A model generated the notes under the pieces. That model did not search any database and was not told the origin of the DNA. It worked only from the letters and a program-made list of their open reading frames with translations. A stretch of 64,000 nucleotides of DNA, taken from Sulfuritalea sp. (lineage in GTDB: Bacteria; Pseudomonadota; Gammaproteobacteria; Burkholderiales; Rhodocyclaceae). Position numbers and translations under genes: made by a program. Shown one piece after another: positions 8,525 through 16,988 of this stretch (positions are counted from its first letter, which is position 1; each line of letters opens with the position of its first letter). The stretch is taken from assembly GCA_023229685.1 (NCBI GenBank), contig JALNYT010000007.1, forward strand, positions 62,001-126,000, in the 5' to 3' direction.

Positions 8525-9223
8525 ATGAACTTCAAATCCCTATGGCAGCGCTTGAAGCTGATCGCCTTCAGTGGCCTTGGTGTCGCCTTTCTGCTCGGCA
8601 TCATCTTCTGGGGCGGCTTCAACACGGTGCTGGAATGGACCAACCGGGAAGCTTTCTGCATCTCTTGCCACGAGATGGAGGAGAACGTGTTCAAGGAGTA
8701 CCGCAACACCGTTCACTATGCCAACCGCACCGGCGTGCGCGCCACTTGCCCGGACTGCCATGTGCCGAAGGAATGGGGTCCCAAGATTGTGCGCAAGATT
8801 CAGGCGTCGAATGAGGTTCTGCACAAGATCCTGGGCAGTATCGACACGCCCGAGAAGTTCAATGCCAAGCGGGTGCAACTGGCCCAGAGCGAATGGAACC
8901 GGATGAAAAGGAACGATTCGCAGGAATGCCGCAACTGCCATCACTTCGACTACATGGACTATTCCGAACAGGGTCGGCGAGGCTCTGCCGCCCACCAGCG
9001 TGCATTTCAGGAAGGCAAGACCTGCATCGACTGCCACATCGGCATAGCCCACACCCTGCCACCGATCGAGCAGAACATCGGCGTCGAAAAGGGTGGTGCG
9101 GTGATTGAATCGGCGCCACCGAAGGTCATGGCGCCGGATGCTGTCCCGGCCAAGCCGGCAGAGAAGGCTGCAGCGAGCGAAACGGCTGTTTCCAAGCCGG
9201 CGGAGAAAACTTCAGAAAAGTAG
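8525..9223 (+). CDS. napC: NapC/NirT-family tetraheme cytochrome c
   Basis: The 232-residue protein has one N-terminal membrane anchor (about residues 13-35) and a periplasmic domain. Four CXXCH sites are at 45-49, 75-79, 135-139 and 167-171, the NapC/NirT layout. It oxidises quinol and reduces NapB. After residue 195 an Ala/Pro/Lys-rich tail (KPAEKAAASETAVSKPAEK) extends the protein beyond the usual end; it is low-complexity and probably flexible. The gene starts 9 bp after napB and is the last of the operon. No clear terminator is seen behind it. Confidence 0.95.
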   Translation: MNFKSLWQRLKLIAFSGLGVAFLLGIIFWGGFNTVLEWTNREAFCISCHEMEENVFKEYRNTVHYANRTGVRATCPDCHVPKEWGPKIVRKIQASNEVLHKILGSIDTPEKFNAKRVQLAQSEWNRMKRNDSQECRNCHHFDYMDYSEQGRRGSAAHQRAFQEGKTCIDCHIGIAHTLPPIEQNIGVEKGGAVIESAPPKVMAPDAVPAKPAEKAAASETAVSKPAEKTSEK

Positions 9224-9322
9224 TCGGCCGTTCCGCTGCATCCTCTGCGCCGGCCCTTGCCGTAGCGACGTGTCAACCCGGCAGCGGATTCGCGCCCGGA
9301 CGTTTTGCCGCATAATTCGGTC

Positions 9323-10030
9323 GTGGATACCCCGCTCAGAATTCTCGTCGTAGAGGATAACCCGGACCTTGCGGCCAACCTGGTCGACTACCTGGAAGCC
9401 AAGGGTCACTTGACGGACACCACCGGGGACGGCATTTCGGGCCTGCATCTGGCGACCCGCAACAGTTATGACGTAATCATCCTCGATCTGGTGCTGCCGG
9501 GACTTGACGGCGTCTCATTGTGCCGTCGCCTGCGGGAGGATGTCGGCAAACTGACGCCGATCCTGATGCTGACGGCACGTGACACCCTTGAAGACAAGAT
9601 CGCTGGCTTGGAGGCGGGCGCCGACGACTATGTCGTCAAACCGTTCGAACTGCGAGAACTGGCGGCAAGGATCAAGGCCCTGGCGCGACGCTCCCAAGCC
9701 GCTTCGCCGCGACAGAAGCTGCAGATTGGCGATCTTCTATTCGATACCGCGACTTTCCAGATCGTCAGGGCGGGGAAGGTCATCGAATTACCACCCATCC
9801 CGTTGCGCATCCTTGAAACGCTGATGCGTGCCTCGCCGCGTGTTCTGGATCGCGCAGAACTCGAGCGGGCCGTGTGGGGCGATACGCCACCTGATAGCGA
9901 CTCCCTGCGTGCCCACCTCCACGTTCTGCGCAACGCCGTCGACAAACCCTTCGAGAAGCCGCTAATTCACACCCTGCGCGGTATCGGTTGGCAGATCACG
10001 GACACGGACCCGAATGCGCCGCCGTCATAG
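9323..10030 (+). CDS. OmpR/PhoB-family response regulator
   Basis: The 235-residue protein has an N-terminal receiver domain, with acidic residues in VVEDN, phosphoacceptor Asp55 in ILDLVLPG and Lys in VVKPFE. A C-terminal winged-helix domain follows (SLRAHLHVLRNAVDKPF...TLRGIGWQI). The GTG at 9323 is preferred; a TTG at 9305 would add six residues. Its stop lies 14 bases inside the following kinase gene, so the two are coupled. It follows napC by about 100 bp and precedes a UspA-SulP operon with phased TTGAC repeats that could be its target. The signal is unknown. Confidence 0.88.
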   Translation: MDTPLRILVVEDNPDLAANLVDYLEAKGHLTDTTGDGISGLHLATRNSYDVIILDLVLPGLDGVSLCRRLREDVGKLTPILMLTARDTLEDKIAGLEAGADDYVVKPFELRELAARIKALARRSQAASPRQKLQIGDLLFDTATFQIVRAGKVIELPPIPLRILETLMRASPRVLDRAELERAVWGDTPPDSDSLRAHLHVLRNAVDKPFEKPLIHTLRGIGWQITDTDPNAPPS

Positions 10031-11279
10031 CCTCCGCTTCCGGGTCGCGGCCACACTCGCCGGCATGGGAGCGTTCCTCAGTCTGGTCTTCGCTGTGGGT
10101 GTCTGGTTCGCGGCCCATGACGTCTCGCAGAGGCTCATGGACCAGACCTTGAAGGCCGAACTGGACGATTACATGGCGCGCCGCGCGCGCAACCCGCGCT
10201 CGCTGCCGCCCGATACCGCCACCCTGCGCGGCTACGTAACCGTGGCCGGGGCGGGTTCCCCGGAGATTCCGGCGGCGATTCGAGACCTGACGCCGGGCAA
10301 GCACGCGATCACTATCGATGGAGCGCCCTTTCGCGTCTCGGTGGCGGACCAACCCGGCAGTAGCGACCGTTACTACATCCTGTTCAACGAGGAGAGACAG
10401 CAGCGCCGCGAGCAACGTTTTCTTGGCTATCTGGTCGTCGGTGCACTGCTGATGACACTCCTGGTGGCGGCCGGCGGCTTCTGGCTGGCAGGAAGGGTTA
10501 TTGCTCCGCTAACAGAACTAGCGCGCGCAGTCGGTCAGGCGCCAGCCGAGAATCCACCCAGGCTGAGCGCCGTCAATTCGCCGCAAGACGAGATCAGCGA
10601 ACTCACGCGCGCCTTTGACCGATACATGTCGCGTCTGTCAGCCTTCATCGAGCGGGAGCGCACGTTCGCCGCCGACGCGAGTCACGAATTGCGTACTCCG
10701 CTGGCGGTGATCCGGGGTGCCTCCGAAGTGCTGGCAGAGGATGCCAGCCTGAGTGAGGCACAGGCTAAACGGATCGCGCGCATCGAGCGCGCCGCCACCG
10801 AAATGTCCGCCCTGATCGCCGCGCTATTGTTGCTGGCACGTGAGGAAGACACGGCGACGGACGAGTCCTGTGACTGCGAACTGCTGGTGCGCCAGGCGGT
10901 GGAACGTTATCGAACACCGGCTGCCCAGCGCGGCAACAGCATCGAGTTGGCGATTGAGGCGGCGATCAAGCTCGAAGTAGCGCCGGCCCTGTTGTCCATC
11001 GTCGTCGGCAATCTGGTGCGCAACGCCGTATCCCATACCGAAGGCGGTTCTGTAACCGTGCGACTGTGTGCCGACCGCCTGATCGTTTCCGACACCGGCA
11101 TCGGCATCAGCAATGAGGAAATCGGACGCGTCTTTCAACGCTATTACCGAGGCGCCAGCAGCGCTGGCGCTGGCATCGGCCTGTCGCTGGTAAAGCGCAT
11201 TTGCGACCGTCAGCACTGGGAGATCGCGTTGGAAAGCCGTGCAGGCGGAGGCACCACGGCCACCTTGCGATTCACCTAG
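10014..11279 (+). CDS. Sensor histidine kinase paired with the preceding regulator
   Basis: The 421-residue kinase has two membrane helices (about 12-34 and 137-160) around a periplasmic sensor of about 100 residues. A HAMP region, an H-box with His224 (FAADASHELRTPL) and a HATPase domain follow (N-box NLVRNAVSHTEGG, DTGIGIS, GAGIGLSLV). It should phosphorylate the regulator encoded just before it, with which it overlaps by 17 bases. The sensor has no recognised ligand-binding family. Being next to nap and a SulP gene hints at a nitrogen or anion signal, but that is only context. Confidence 0.88.
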   Translation: MRRRHSLRFRVAATLAGMGAFLSLVFAVGVWFAAHDVSQRLMDQTLKAELDDYMARRARNPRSLPPDTATLRGYVTVAGAGSPEIPAAIRDLTPGKHAITIDGAPFRVSVADQPGSSDRYYILFNEERQQRREQRFLGYLVVGALLMTLLVAAGGFWLAGRVIAPLTELARAVGQAPAENPPRLSAVNSPQDEISELTRAFDRYMSRLSAFIERERTFAADASHELRTPLAVIRGASEVLAEDASLSEAQAKRIARIERAATEMSALIAALLLLAREEDTATDESCDCELLVRQAVERYRTPAAQRGNSIELAIEAAIKLEVAPALLSIVVGNLVRNAVSHTEGGSVTVRLCADRLIVSDTGIGISNEEIGRVFQRYYRGASSAGAGIGLSLVKRICDRQHWEIALESRAGGGTTATLRFT

Positions 11280-11334
11280 CCCGGACTTCCAGACCTCGCC
11301 GCGCTTGCTCATCGTGGCTGTATTACCACCTCTC

Positions 11335-11389
11335 TTGACGCAGCCTTGACGCTGTCTTGACCGGCGCTTTACGCAGCCGCTGCTACCCT
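11335..11389 (+). promoter_or_regulatory. Promoter with four 11-bp-spaced TTGAC/TTTAC repeats
   Basis: Pentamers stand at 11335, 11346, 11357 (TTGAC) and 11368 (TTTAC), exactly 11 bp apart. This is the direct-repeat phasing that OmpR/PhoB-family regulators bind. A possible -10 element TACCCT lies at 11384-11389, 11 bp after the last repeat, with no good -35 box of its own. The arrangement fits an activator-dependent promoter for the UspA-SulP operon starting at 11418. The adjacent response regulator is the obvious candidate. Confidence 0.6.
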
Positions 11390-11417
11390 AGACGGACTCA
11401 TTTCATCGGGGTCCGCA

Positions 11418-11879
11418 GTGAGCAAGTATCGACGAATTCTCGCGTTGGTCGCATTCAATATCGATAGCGCAGCTGTAGCGCAACGCGCCGTCCAATTGTC
11501 CCGTTTCTACGGCGCCACACTCGCGCTGGCGACGGTGGTCGACGCCGCCCCGCCGCCCAAATCAAATAAGGCTCCCTGTCTGGTCGCAGACGAAATACGT
11601 CAAGCCCGAGTGCGTGACATGCGGGGGAAGCTGGATCAGATGATGACCGAAATCGGCTGCGGCAGCGGTTGCGAAATCATCGTCGGCTGCGGTACCGAAC
11701 AGGACGTCGTCGCCGAACTCACATGCTCGTGGCGCCCGGATCTCGTGCTGGTGAGTTCCCGTGCCCGCCACGGGCTGGAGCAGAACGGTGAATGCATGGC
11801 GTACGACGTGTTGACAGTGCAAAACAGCCGCCCGAGCTTTTCCGGACGGCTGATCAACGCACTGACGGCGACACTATGA
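11418..11879 (+). CDS. UspA-like universal stress domain protein
   Basis: The 153-residue protein starts with GTG. It shows the Usp alpha/beta fold: an N-terminal strand RRILALVAFNID, the helix AVAQRAVQLSRFYGATLALATV, and the later strand DLVLVSSRARHG. The ATP-type loop G-2x-G-9x-G(S/T) is not well conserved, so nucleotide binding is doubtful. It has four cysteines in the middle (IGCGSGCEIIVGCG). Its stop overlaps the start of the SulP transporter gene (ATGA at 11876-11879). UspA-type proteins often accompany SulP permeases. Confidence 0.7.
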   Translation: MSKYRRILALVAFNIDSAAVAQRAVQLSRFYGATLALATVVDAAPPPKSNKAPCLVADEIRQARVRDMRGKLDQMMTEIGCGSGCEIIVGCGTEQDVVAELTCSWRPDLVLVSSRARHGLEQNGECMAYDVLTVQNSRPSFSGRLINALTATL

Positions 11880-13747
11880 ACGACATTTCACTGACTGTAG
11901 CCGCACCCGCGCTGCGCGCCCCTGCCAGGGCCAGGCTTCTGGCCCTGCTACCTTTCCTGCGCTGGTGGCCAATGGTAAATGCCGGCACCCTGAAGGGCGA
12001 CCTCCTGGCCGGCTTGATCGGCGCCGTCATTGTCCTGCCACAGGGCGTGGCCTTCGCTACCCTGGCAGGCATGCCGCCGGAATACGGCTTGTACGCGGCG
12101 ATGGTGCCCGCGGTGGTGGCCGCGCTGTGGGGCTCTTCGTGGCACCTTGTCTCAGGTCCGACCAATGCCATCTCCCTGGTGGTGTTCGCGACCATGAGTT
12201 CACTCGCCGAACCCGGCAGCGCCGACTATGTCAGCCTGGTCTTGACCTTGACATTCATGGTTGGCCTGATGCAGTTGGCGATGGGGCTAGCCCGCCTCGG
12301 CACCCTGGTCAATTTCATCTCGCACACCGTGGTCATCGGCTTCACCGCGGGCGCGGCCTTGCTGATCATCGCCAGCCAGGTCAAGAACTTCTTCGGCATC
12401 CACGTTCCCCATGGGACGATGTTCTTTCGCATCTTCGGCACCTTGTTTTCACATACCAGCGAAATCAACCCGTACGTCGTCGCCGTCGGCCTCGCGACGC
12501 TGCTGTCCGGCCTCGTGATCCGAAATTGGCTGCCGAGAATTCCCTACATGATCGTCGCCATGCTGGTTGGAAGCCTGGTGGCACTGGCGCTAAACGATTC
12601 GTTCGGCGCCGACGCAACCGGAATCAAGACCATCGGCGCTCTCCCCGGGGCATTGCCGCCGCTTTCGATGCCGCACTTCTCGTTCGATACCATGCGCGAA
12701 CTGATCAGCGTGGCGGTTGCAGTAACCGGCCTGGCGTTGACCGAGGCCGCCTCGATCGCCCGCTCGATCGCACTGAAATCAGGACAGCGCATCGACGGTA
12801 ACCAGGAGTTTATCGGCCAGGGATTGTCCAACATCCTTGGCGCATTCTTCTCCGGGTATCCGTCGTCCGGCTCCTTCAACCGCTCCGGACTGAATTTCGA
12901 AGCCGGGGCCAAGACGCCGCTGGCTGCTGTCCTCTCCGCCGGCTTCCTGGTGTTGGTGCTGCTTGCGGTAGCGCCGCTTGCCGCTTACCTTCCGATTGCC
13001 TCGATGGCGGCGATCCTGTTCCTCGTTGCATGGGGTCTATTCGACTTCCACCACATCGGTTCTATCATCCGCACCAGCAAAGCAGAGACCGCCGTGCTCG
13101 TCTCCACCCTCATCGCCACGCTGGTCATGCACCTGGAATTTGCGATTCTGGTTGGCATGCTGCTGTCGCTGCTGCTTTACCTGAGCCGTACGTCGCAGCC
13201 GGCTGTCCGGGTGCTCGTACCGGGCAACCAGGAACCGCTACGCAAGTTTCATCTGGTACACGCGGGTGAAGCCGAGTGCCCGCAAATGAAAATTGTGCGT
13301 ATCGAAGGATCGATCTACTTCGGCGCAGTGAACCACGTCGGCGAGCAGTTGCACGACATCGCGGAGAGCCATCCGCAACAGCATCATCTGTTGCTCATGG
13401 CGAAAAGTATCAACTTCGTCGATATCGCCGGCGCTGAATTGCTGGCGGAAGAGGCACGGCGACGCCGGCAGCGTGGGGGGCGCCTTTGGTTCTACAGCGC
13501 GCGCCAGTCGGCAGACGAAATGCTGCACAAGCCGGAATACCTGAAGGAATTCGGCGCGGATGCCTTTTTCGCCTCAAAACGCGGCGCCATAGAACATATC
13601 GTGGCGCAGTTCGACACTTCAATCTGCGTCAACTGCAAGGCGCGCATCTTCGATGAGTGCCGCGCCCTGCCCGGTGCCGCAGTTTCCGAGACCGATGTCA
13701 CATGGGTAAAGCGGTTGTCGCCCAACCCGGCGACCGCGTCAGCCTAG
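11876..13747 (+). CDS. SulP-family anion permease with STAS domain (first copy)
   Basis: This is a SulP/SLC26 protein of 623 residues. The signature region follows the first helices (GVAFATLAGMPPEYGLYAAMVPAVVAALWGSS). Helices continue to about residue 445, then comes a STAS domain (EGSIYFGAVNHVG...NFVDIAGAELLAEEA). After the STAS domain there is an unusual extension with Cys584, Cys587 and Cys595 (CVNC...C), a possible metal or redox site. SulP proteins carry sulfate, bicarbonate or other anions; the substrate cannot be read from sequence. Translation is coupled to the upstream Usp gene. Confidence 0.88.
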   Translation: MNDISLTVAAPALRAPARARLLALLPFLRWWPMVNAGTLKGDLLAGLIGAVIVLPQGVAFATLAGMPPEYGLYAAMVPAVVAALWGSSWHLVSGPTNAISLVVFATMSSLAEPGSADYVSLVLTLTFMVGLMQLAMGLARLGTLVNFISHTVVIGFTAGAALLIIASQVKNFFGIHVPHGTMFFRIFGTLFSHTSEINPYVVAVGLATLLSGLVIRNWLPRIPYMIVAMLVGSLVALALNDSFGADATGIKTIGALPGALPPLSMPHFSFDTMRELISVAVAVTGLALTEAASIARSIALKSGQRIDGNQEFIGQGLSNILGAFFSGYPSSGSFNRSGLNFEAGAKTPLAAVLSAGFLVLVLLAVAPLAAYLPIASMAAILFLVAWGLFDFHHIGSIIRTSKAETAVLVSTLIATLVMHLEFAILVGMLLSLLLYLSRTSQPAVRVLVPGNQEPLRKFHLVHAGEAECPQMKIVRIEGSIYFGAVNHVGEQLHDIAESHPQQHHLLLMAKSINFVDIAGAELLAEEARRRRQRGGRLWFYSARQSADEMLHKPEYLKEFGADAFFASKRGAIEHIVAQFDTSICVNCKARIFDECRALPGAAVSETDVTWVKRLSPNPATASA

Positions 13748-13847
13748 CCACGCTGCTCGCCGGATCGGATCAACCACAATCGAAACGCGGCGCTCGAGTA
13801 ATCGGCGGCGTAAGATCGACCCCTTCTGCGAAATCCGCTACCAGGCC

Positions 13848-13864
13848 ATTAAGGATTGCTTAAG
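13848..13864 (+). promoter_or_regulatory. PmrA/QseB-type box before the first QseB-like regulator
   Basis: ATTAAG-GATTG-CTTAAG fits the PmrA-box pattern HTTAAK-N5-HTTAAK. It is 23 bp upstream of the ATG of the response regulator at 13888, which suggests autoregulation. Using the 11-bp box-to-minus-10 spacing seen at the other sites, the -10 would be CACGAT and transcription would begin at or next to the ATG. Confidence 0.65.
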
Positions 13865-13887
13865 GCTGGTTGCGCCACGATAGTGTT

Positions 13888-14550
13888 ATGCGCCTCCTGC
13901 TTGCCGAAGACGACCAGATGATTGGTGAAAGCGTCCAGCGCGGCCTACGCCAGGACGGGTATGCCGTGGACTGGGTGCGGGACGGCGTTGCCGCCGAGCA
14001 CGCATTGGCAGATCACGACTACGACCTCGTGTTGCTGGATCTCGGTCTGCCGGGCAAGGACGGCATCCATTTCCTCGAGGATCTGCGCCGCCGGCAAAAC
14101 CGGATCCCGGTGCTGGTTCTCACCGCGCGCGACGCGGTCGCCGACCGCGTGCGGGGCCTCGACGCCGGCGCTGACGATTATCTCGTCAAACCATTCGACT
14201 TCGACGAGCTGTCGGCGCGCATTCGCGCCCTGGTCCGGCGTCAGTCCGGTCGGGCGGAACCCGAGGTGGTGATCGGCAAACTGCGTGTCAATCTCGCAAG
14301 CCACGGGGTCTTCCTGGCCGATCTACCGATAGTGTTGTCTGCGCGCGAATTCTCCCTGCTCCGTGCGCTGCTCGAGCAGCCCGGGGTGCCGCTGTCGCGT
14401 GCTCGACTCGAGGAGAGCATCTACGGCTGGGACGAAGAAGTGGAGAGCAATGCCGTCGAGGTCTATATCCACTCGCTGCGCCGCAAGCTTGGCCCCGAGT
14501 GGATAAGGAACCTGCGCGGCGTGGGCTACCTGATCCCGCGTCAGTCATGA
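13888..14550 (+). CDS. QseB/PmrA-like response regulator (first copy)
   Basis: The 220-residue OmpR-family regulator begins MRLLLAEDDQMIG. It has phosphoacceptor Asp51 (LLDLGLPGKDG), the KPFD loop and a winged helix ending SNAVEVYIHSLRRKLG...RGVGYLIP, the QseB/PmrA pattern. The ATG at 13888 is chosen over an upstream TTG at 13870 because homologues start with MRLLLxEDD. The stop overlaps the kinase start (ATGA at 14547-14550). A PmrA-type box lies directly upstream. It has a close paralogue at 20922. Confidence 0.88.
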   Translation: MRLLLAEDDQMIGESVQRGLRQDGYAVDWVRDGVAAEHALADHDYDLVLLDLGLPGKDGIHFLEDLRRRQNRIPVLVLTARDAVADRVRGLDAGADDYLVKPFDFDELSARIRALVRRQSGRAEPEVVIGKLRVNLASHGVFLADLPIVLSAREFSLLRALLEQPGVPLSRARLEESIYGWDEEVESNAVEVYIHSLRRKLGPEWIRNLRGVGYLIPRQS

Positions 14551-15854
14551 CGCCGTCGATCCGGCGCCAACTCATCGTTGCGTTGCTCACCACCATCGCG
14601 GTGGCAGTGTTGGCTGCGTCCTACGGCAGCTACCGGCTCGCACGCGCCGAGGTTGATACGGTCTTCGACTACCATCTGAAGCAAATCGCCCTGTCGCTGC
14701 GCGATCATGCGCCGCAGAGCAATACACAACTACCCCCGGTGGATGATCAGCTCGATTTCGTCATCCAGGTCTTTACTCGCGACGGGAGCCGCCTGTACGC
14801 CTCGCACCCACACGCCAGCCTGCCTGGGCACGCGCAACCGGGCTTTTCCACTGTCGATACTGATGACGGACGCTGGCGGGTCTATGCGATCCAGCTCAAC
14901 GATCAGGTCGTGCAGGTGGCGCAGCCCACGCGGGTACGCAAGGAAGCGGCGGCTACGGCAGCGTTACGGACCGTGATTCCCTTCCTGGCGCTTCTGCCGG
15001 TGCTTGGCGCGCTGATCTGGTGGACCGTTGGCGCCGGGCTGGCGCAACTCGACCACATCGCACGCGAGGTGAAATCCCGCAGCGCCGCGCAGCTCGAACC
15101 GCTACCACTGGCCGGGGTGCCGGTCGAGGCGCGGCCGCTGATCGAGGCGCTCAACGATCTGCTGCAGCGGCGCAGCGCAGCGCTTGACGCGCAGCGAGCC
15201 TTCATCGCCGACGCCGCGCACGAGATGCGCACGCCGCTGACGGCTCTGCAACTTCAGGCAACTCTGATTGAGCGCGCCGACAGCGATGCCGACCGCATCA
15301 CCGCCGTCGCCGACCTAAAGCGCGGCCTGGTCCGGGCCAGCCATGTCGTGCAGCAGCTCCTGACGCTGGCACGCGAGGAGCCGGGCGGCAAAACCGCGCA
15401 ATCGTTTACGCGACTCGATCTTGTCAGCCTGGCCGGAATGGCGGTGGCTGACCACATGCTGCTGGCGGAATCACGCGGTATCGATCTCGGCCTTGAGAAG
15501 AGCGTGGCCAGCGCTCCGGCCAAGGGCGACGCCGAAGCCCTGCGCACTCTTATTGCCAATCTGGTGGAGAACGCCATTCGCTATACGCCCGGACCTGGCC
15601 GCGTCGACATCGCCGTTGCCATCGAGGGAGGTCAGCCGTTATTGACAATAGCCGACAGCGGTCCCGGTATTCCGGCAGAAGAGCGGGAGCGAGTGTTCGA
15701 TCGCTTCTACCGGCGCACCGGAGTGGCCGAATCCGGCAGCGGGCTGGGACTTGCGATCGTCAGGGTGATTGCTGACCGGCATGGTGCCAGCGTCGAGCTA
15801 GGCGACTCGCCGCTCGGCGGCCTGCTGGTCTGCGTGCGCTTTCCGCCGGTTTAA
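14547..15854 (+). CDS. QseC/PmrB-like sensor histidine kinase (first copy)
   Basis: The 435-residue kinase has membrane helices at about 8-30 and 142-164 and a periplasmic loop of about 110 residues. The H-box His225 is in FIADAAHEMRTPL. The ATPase motifs are NLVENAIRYTPGPG, DSGPGIPAEER and GSGLGLAIV. The length and layout are those of QseC. The Fe3+-binding ExxE motifs of PmrB are not evident in the loop, so the signal is unknown. The TAA stop lies inside the next PmrA-type box. Confidence 0.87.
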   Translation: MTPSIRRQLIVALLTTIAVAVLAASYGSYRLARAEVDTVFDYHLKQIALSLRDHAPQSNTQLPPVDDQLDFVIQVFTRDGSRLYASHPHASLPGHAQPGFSTVDTDDGRWRVYAIQLNDQVVQVAQPTRVRKEAAATAALRTVIPFLALLPVLGALIWWTVGAGLAQLDHIAREVKSRSAAQLEPLPLAGVPVEARPLIEALNDLLQRRSAALDAQRAFIADAAHEMRTPLTALQLQATLIERADSDADRITAVADLKRGLVRASHVVQQLLTLAREEPGGKTAQSFTRLDLVSLAGMAVADHMLLAESRGIDLGLEKSVASAPAKGDAEALRTLIANLVENAIRYTPGPGRVDIAVAIEGGQPLLTIADSGPGIPAEERERVFDRFYRRTGVAESGSGLGLAIVRVIADRHGASVELGDSPLGGLLVCVRFPPV

Positions 15855-15883
15855 GTCAGGCTTAAGTCTGCATCGCCTACCCT
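15850..15883 (+). promoter_or_regulatory. PmrA/QseB-type box and -10 downstream of the kinase
   Basis: TTTAAG-TCAGG-CTTAAG occupies 15850-15866 and includes the kinase stop codon. A candidate -10, TACCCT, starts 11 bp later at 15878. This would start a new transcript covering the 27-codon ORF at 15932, the Sel1-repeat gene and possibly the second SulP gene. Confidence 0.65.
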
Positions 15884-15931
15884 GCGAGGACCGACGACGC
15901 TGCGTCGATCTGTTTGCAGGAGATTTTGGTA

Positions 15932-16015
15932 ATGTCAAAGATGCCAGCCGGCGCTGCAGTGATGCAGCGCGCCGACACTGCGCTGCGGGCGATCGCCCTC
16001 ACCATCGACCTGTGA
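15932..16015 (+). CDS. Possible 27-residue small protein
   Basis: An AGGAG ribosome binding site at about 15919-15923 precedes an ATG that opens a 27-codon frame ending at TGA 16013-16015. The peptide begins MSKMPAGAAVMQRADTALRA and ends in a short hydrophobic stretch. It stands first behind the PmrA-type promoter at 15850-15883, 22 bp before the Sel1-repeat gene. No family is recognised. It may be a real small protein or a leader ORF coupled to the downstream gene. Confidence 0.4.
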   Translation: MSKMPAGAAVMQRADTALRAIALTIDL

Positions 16016-16037
16016 TGGTCTTCGGTATGGAGAGCGG

Positions 16038-16934
16038 ATGCCTGTCATGAAAAGGCAATCCCTCCGGATAGCGGCCTTGTCCATACTCGTCTTGTGCGCC
16101 GCTCCCTGCCTGGCGCTCAGTTCCGATGAACTGGCCCTGGTCGCTCCAGCGGCGCAACGCGGAAGCGCCGCCTCCCAGGTCTTGCTGGCCGTCGCCTACC
16201 TGAACGGCGACGGCGGGCTGCCTAGAGAACCTGCCAAGGCGGCCTACTGGTTCGAGCAGGCAGCGATCCAGGGAAACGCTTATGCCGAGAAAAGGCTGGG
16301 CGATCTTTATGAGCAAGGCCTCGGTGTACCGGCGAATCCGAAACTGGCCTTCGACTGGCGCCTGAAGGCGGCGAACCGCGGCGCTGTCGAGGCGCAACTG
16401 AAGGTCGGCAAGATGTACCAGGAGGGTGCCGGTGTCGCCAAGGACATCGACCAGGCCATTCACTGGTTCCACCGCGCCGCAACGGAAGGAAATGCCGAAG
16501 CACAGTACCTACTTGGGAGGCTCTACCACTACGGCGGCGACGTCGAGGTGGATCGTGCCGCCGCCCGCTCCTGGTTCGAGAAAGCGGCGCTACAGGGCTA
16601 TGAGGGGGCCATCCATATTCTGAACCTGATCGAAAGCATCGGCTACCAGCTCGACGAAACTTGGCATAACCGGACGCCGGGGCTGAAAGACCTGGCCGAG
16701 GATGGCGATCTTGAAGCCGAATATCAGCTGGCACAGCGCTACGAACGCGGCATCGGCGGTTTCAAGAAGGATGCGGCGACAGCTCTCGACTGGTACCGGC
16801 GCGCAGCGGCCGGGGGACATCTGATGGCGATGAGGGCGTTGGCACAAATCTACGCGGAGGGCCTCGATGGCGTGGAACGTAACCCCAACGCCGCGGCTGA
16901 ATGGGCAGCGCGGGCGAAAGCCGCTGCACACTGA
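16038..16934 (+). CDS. Secreted Sel1-repeat (TPR-like) protein
   Basis: The protein has 298 residues, with a signal peptide (cut near residue 27, CLA-LSS). It is followed by about six Sel1-like repeats of roughly 36 residues, each with the pattern A...LG.LYEQGLGV...KLAFDW..KAA..G. These repeats form helical scaffolds for protein contacts in the periplasm. The GGAGAG ribosome binding site favours ATG 16038 over ATG 16047. It is probably controlled by the PmrA-type box upstream and is followed by a SulP gene 54 bp later. The partner protein is unknown. Confidence 0.82.
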   Translation: MPVMKRQSLRIAALSILVLCAAPCLALSSDELALVAPAAQRGSAASQVLLAVAYLNGDGGLPREPAKAAYWFEQAAIQGNAYAEKRLGDLYEQGLGVPANPKLAFDWRLKAANRGAVEAQLKVGKMYQEGAGVAKDIDQAIHWFHRAATEGNAEAQYLLGRLYHYGGDVEVDRAAARSWFEKAALQGYEGAIHILNLIESIGYQLDETWHNRTPGLKDLAEDGDLEAEYQLAQRYERGIGGFKKDAATALDWYRRAAAGGHLMAMRALAQIYAEGLDGVERNPNAAAEWAARAKAAAH

Positions 16935-16988
16935 GGCGGATCCAGCCGTGAACGCAGATAACCAAACCAATCGCTCCTCCAGCCCATC

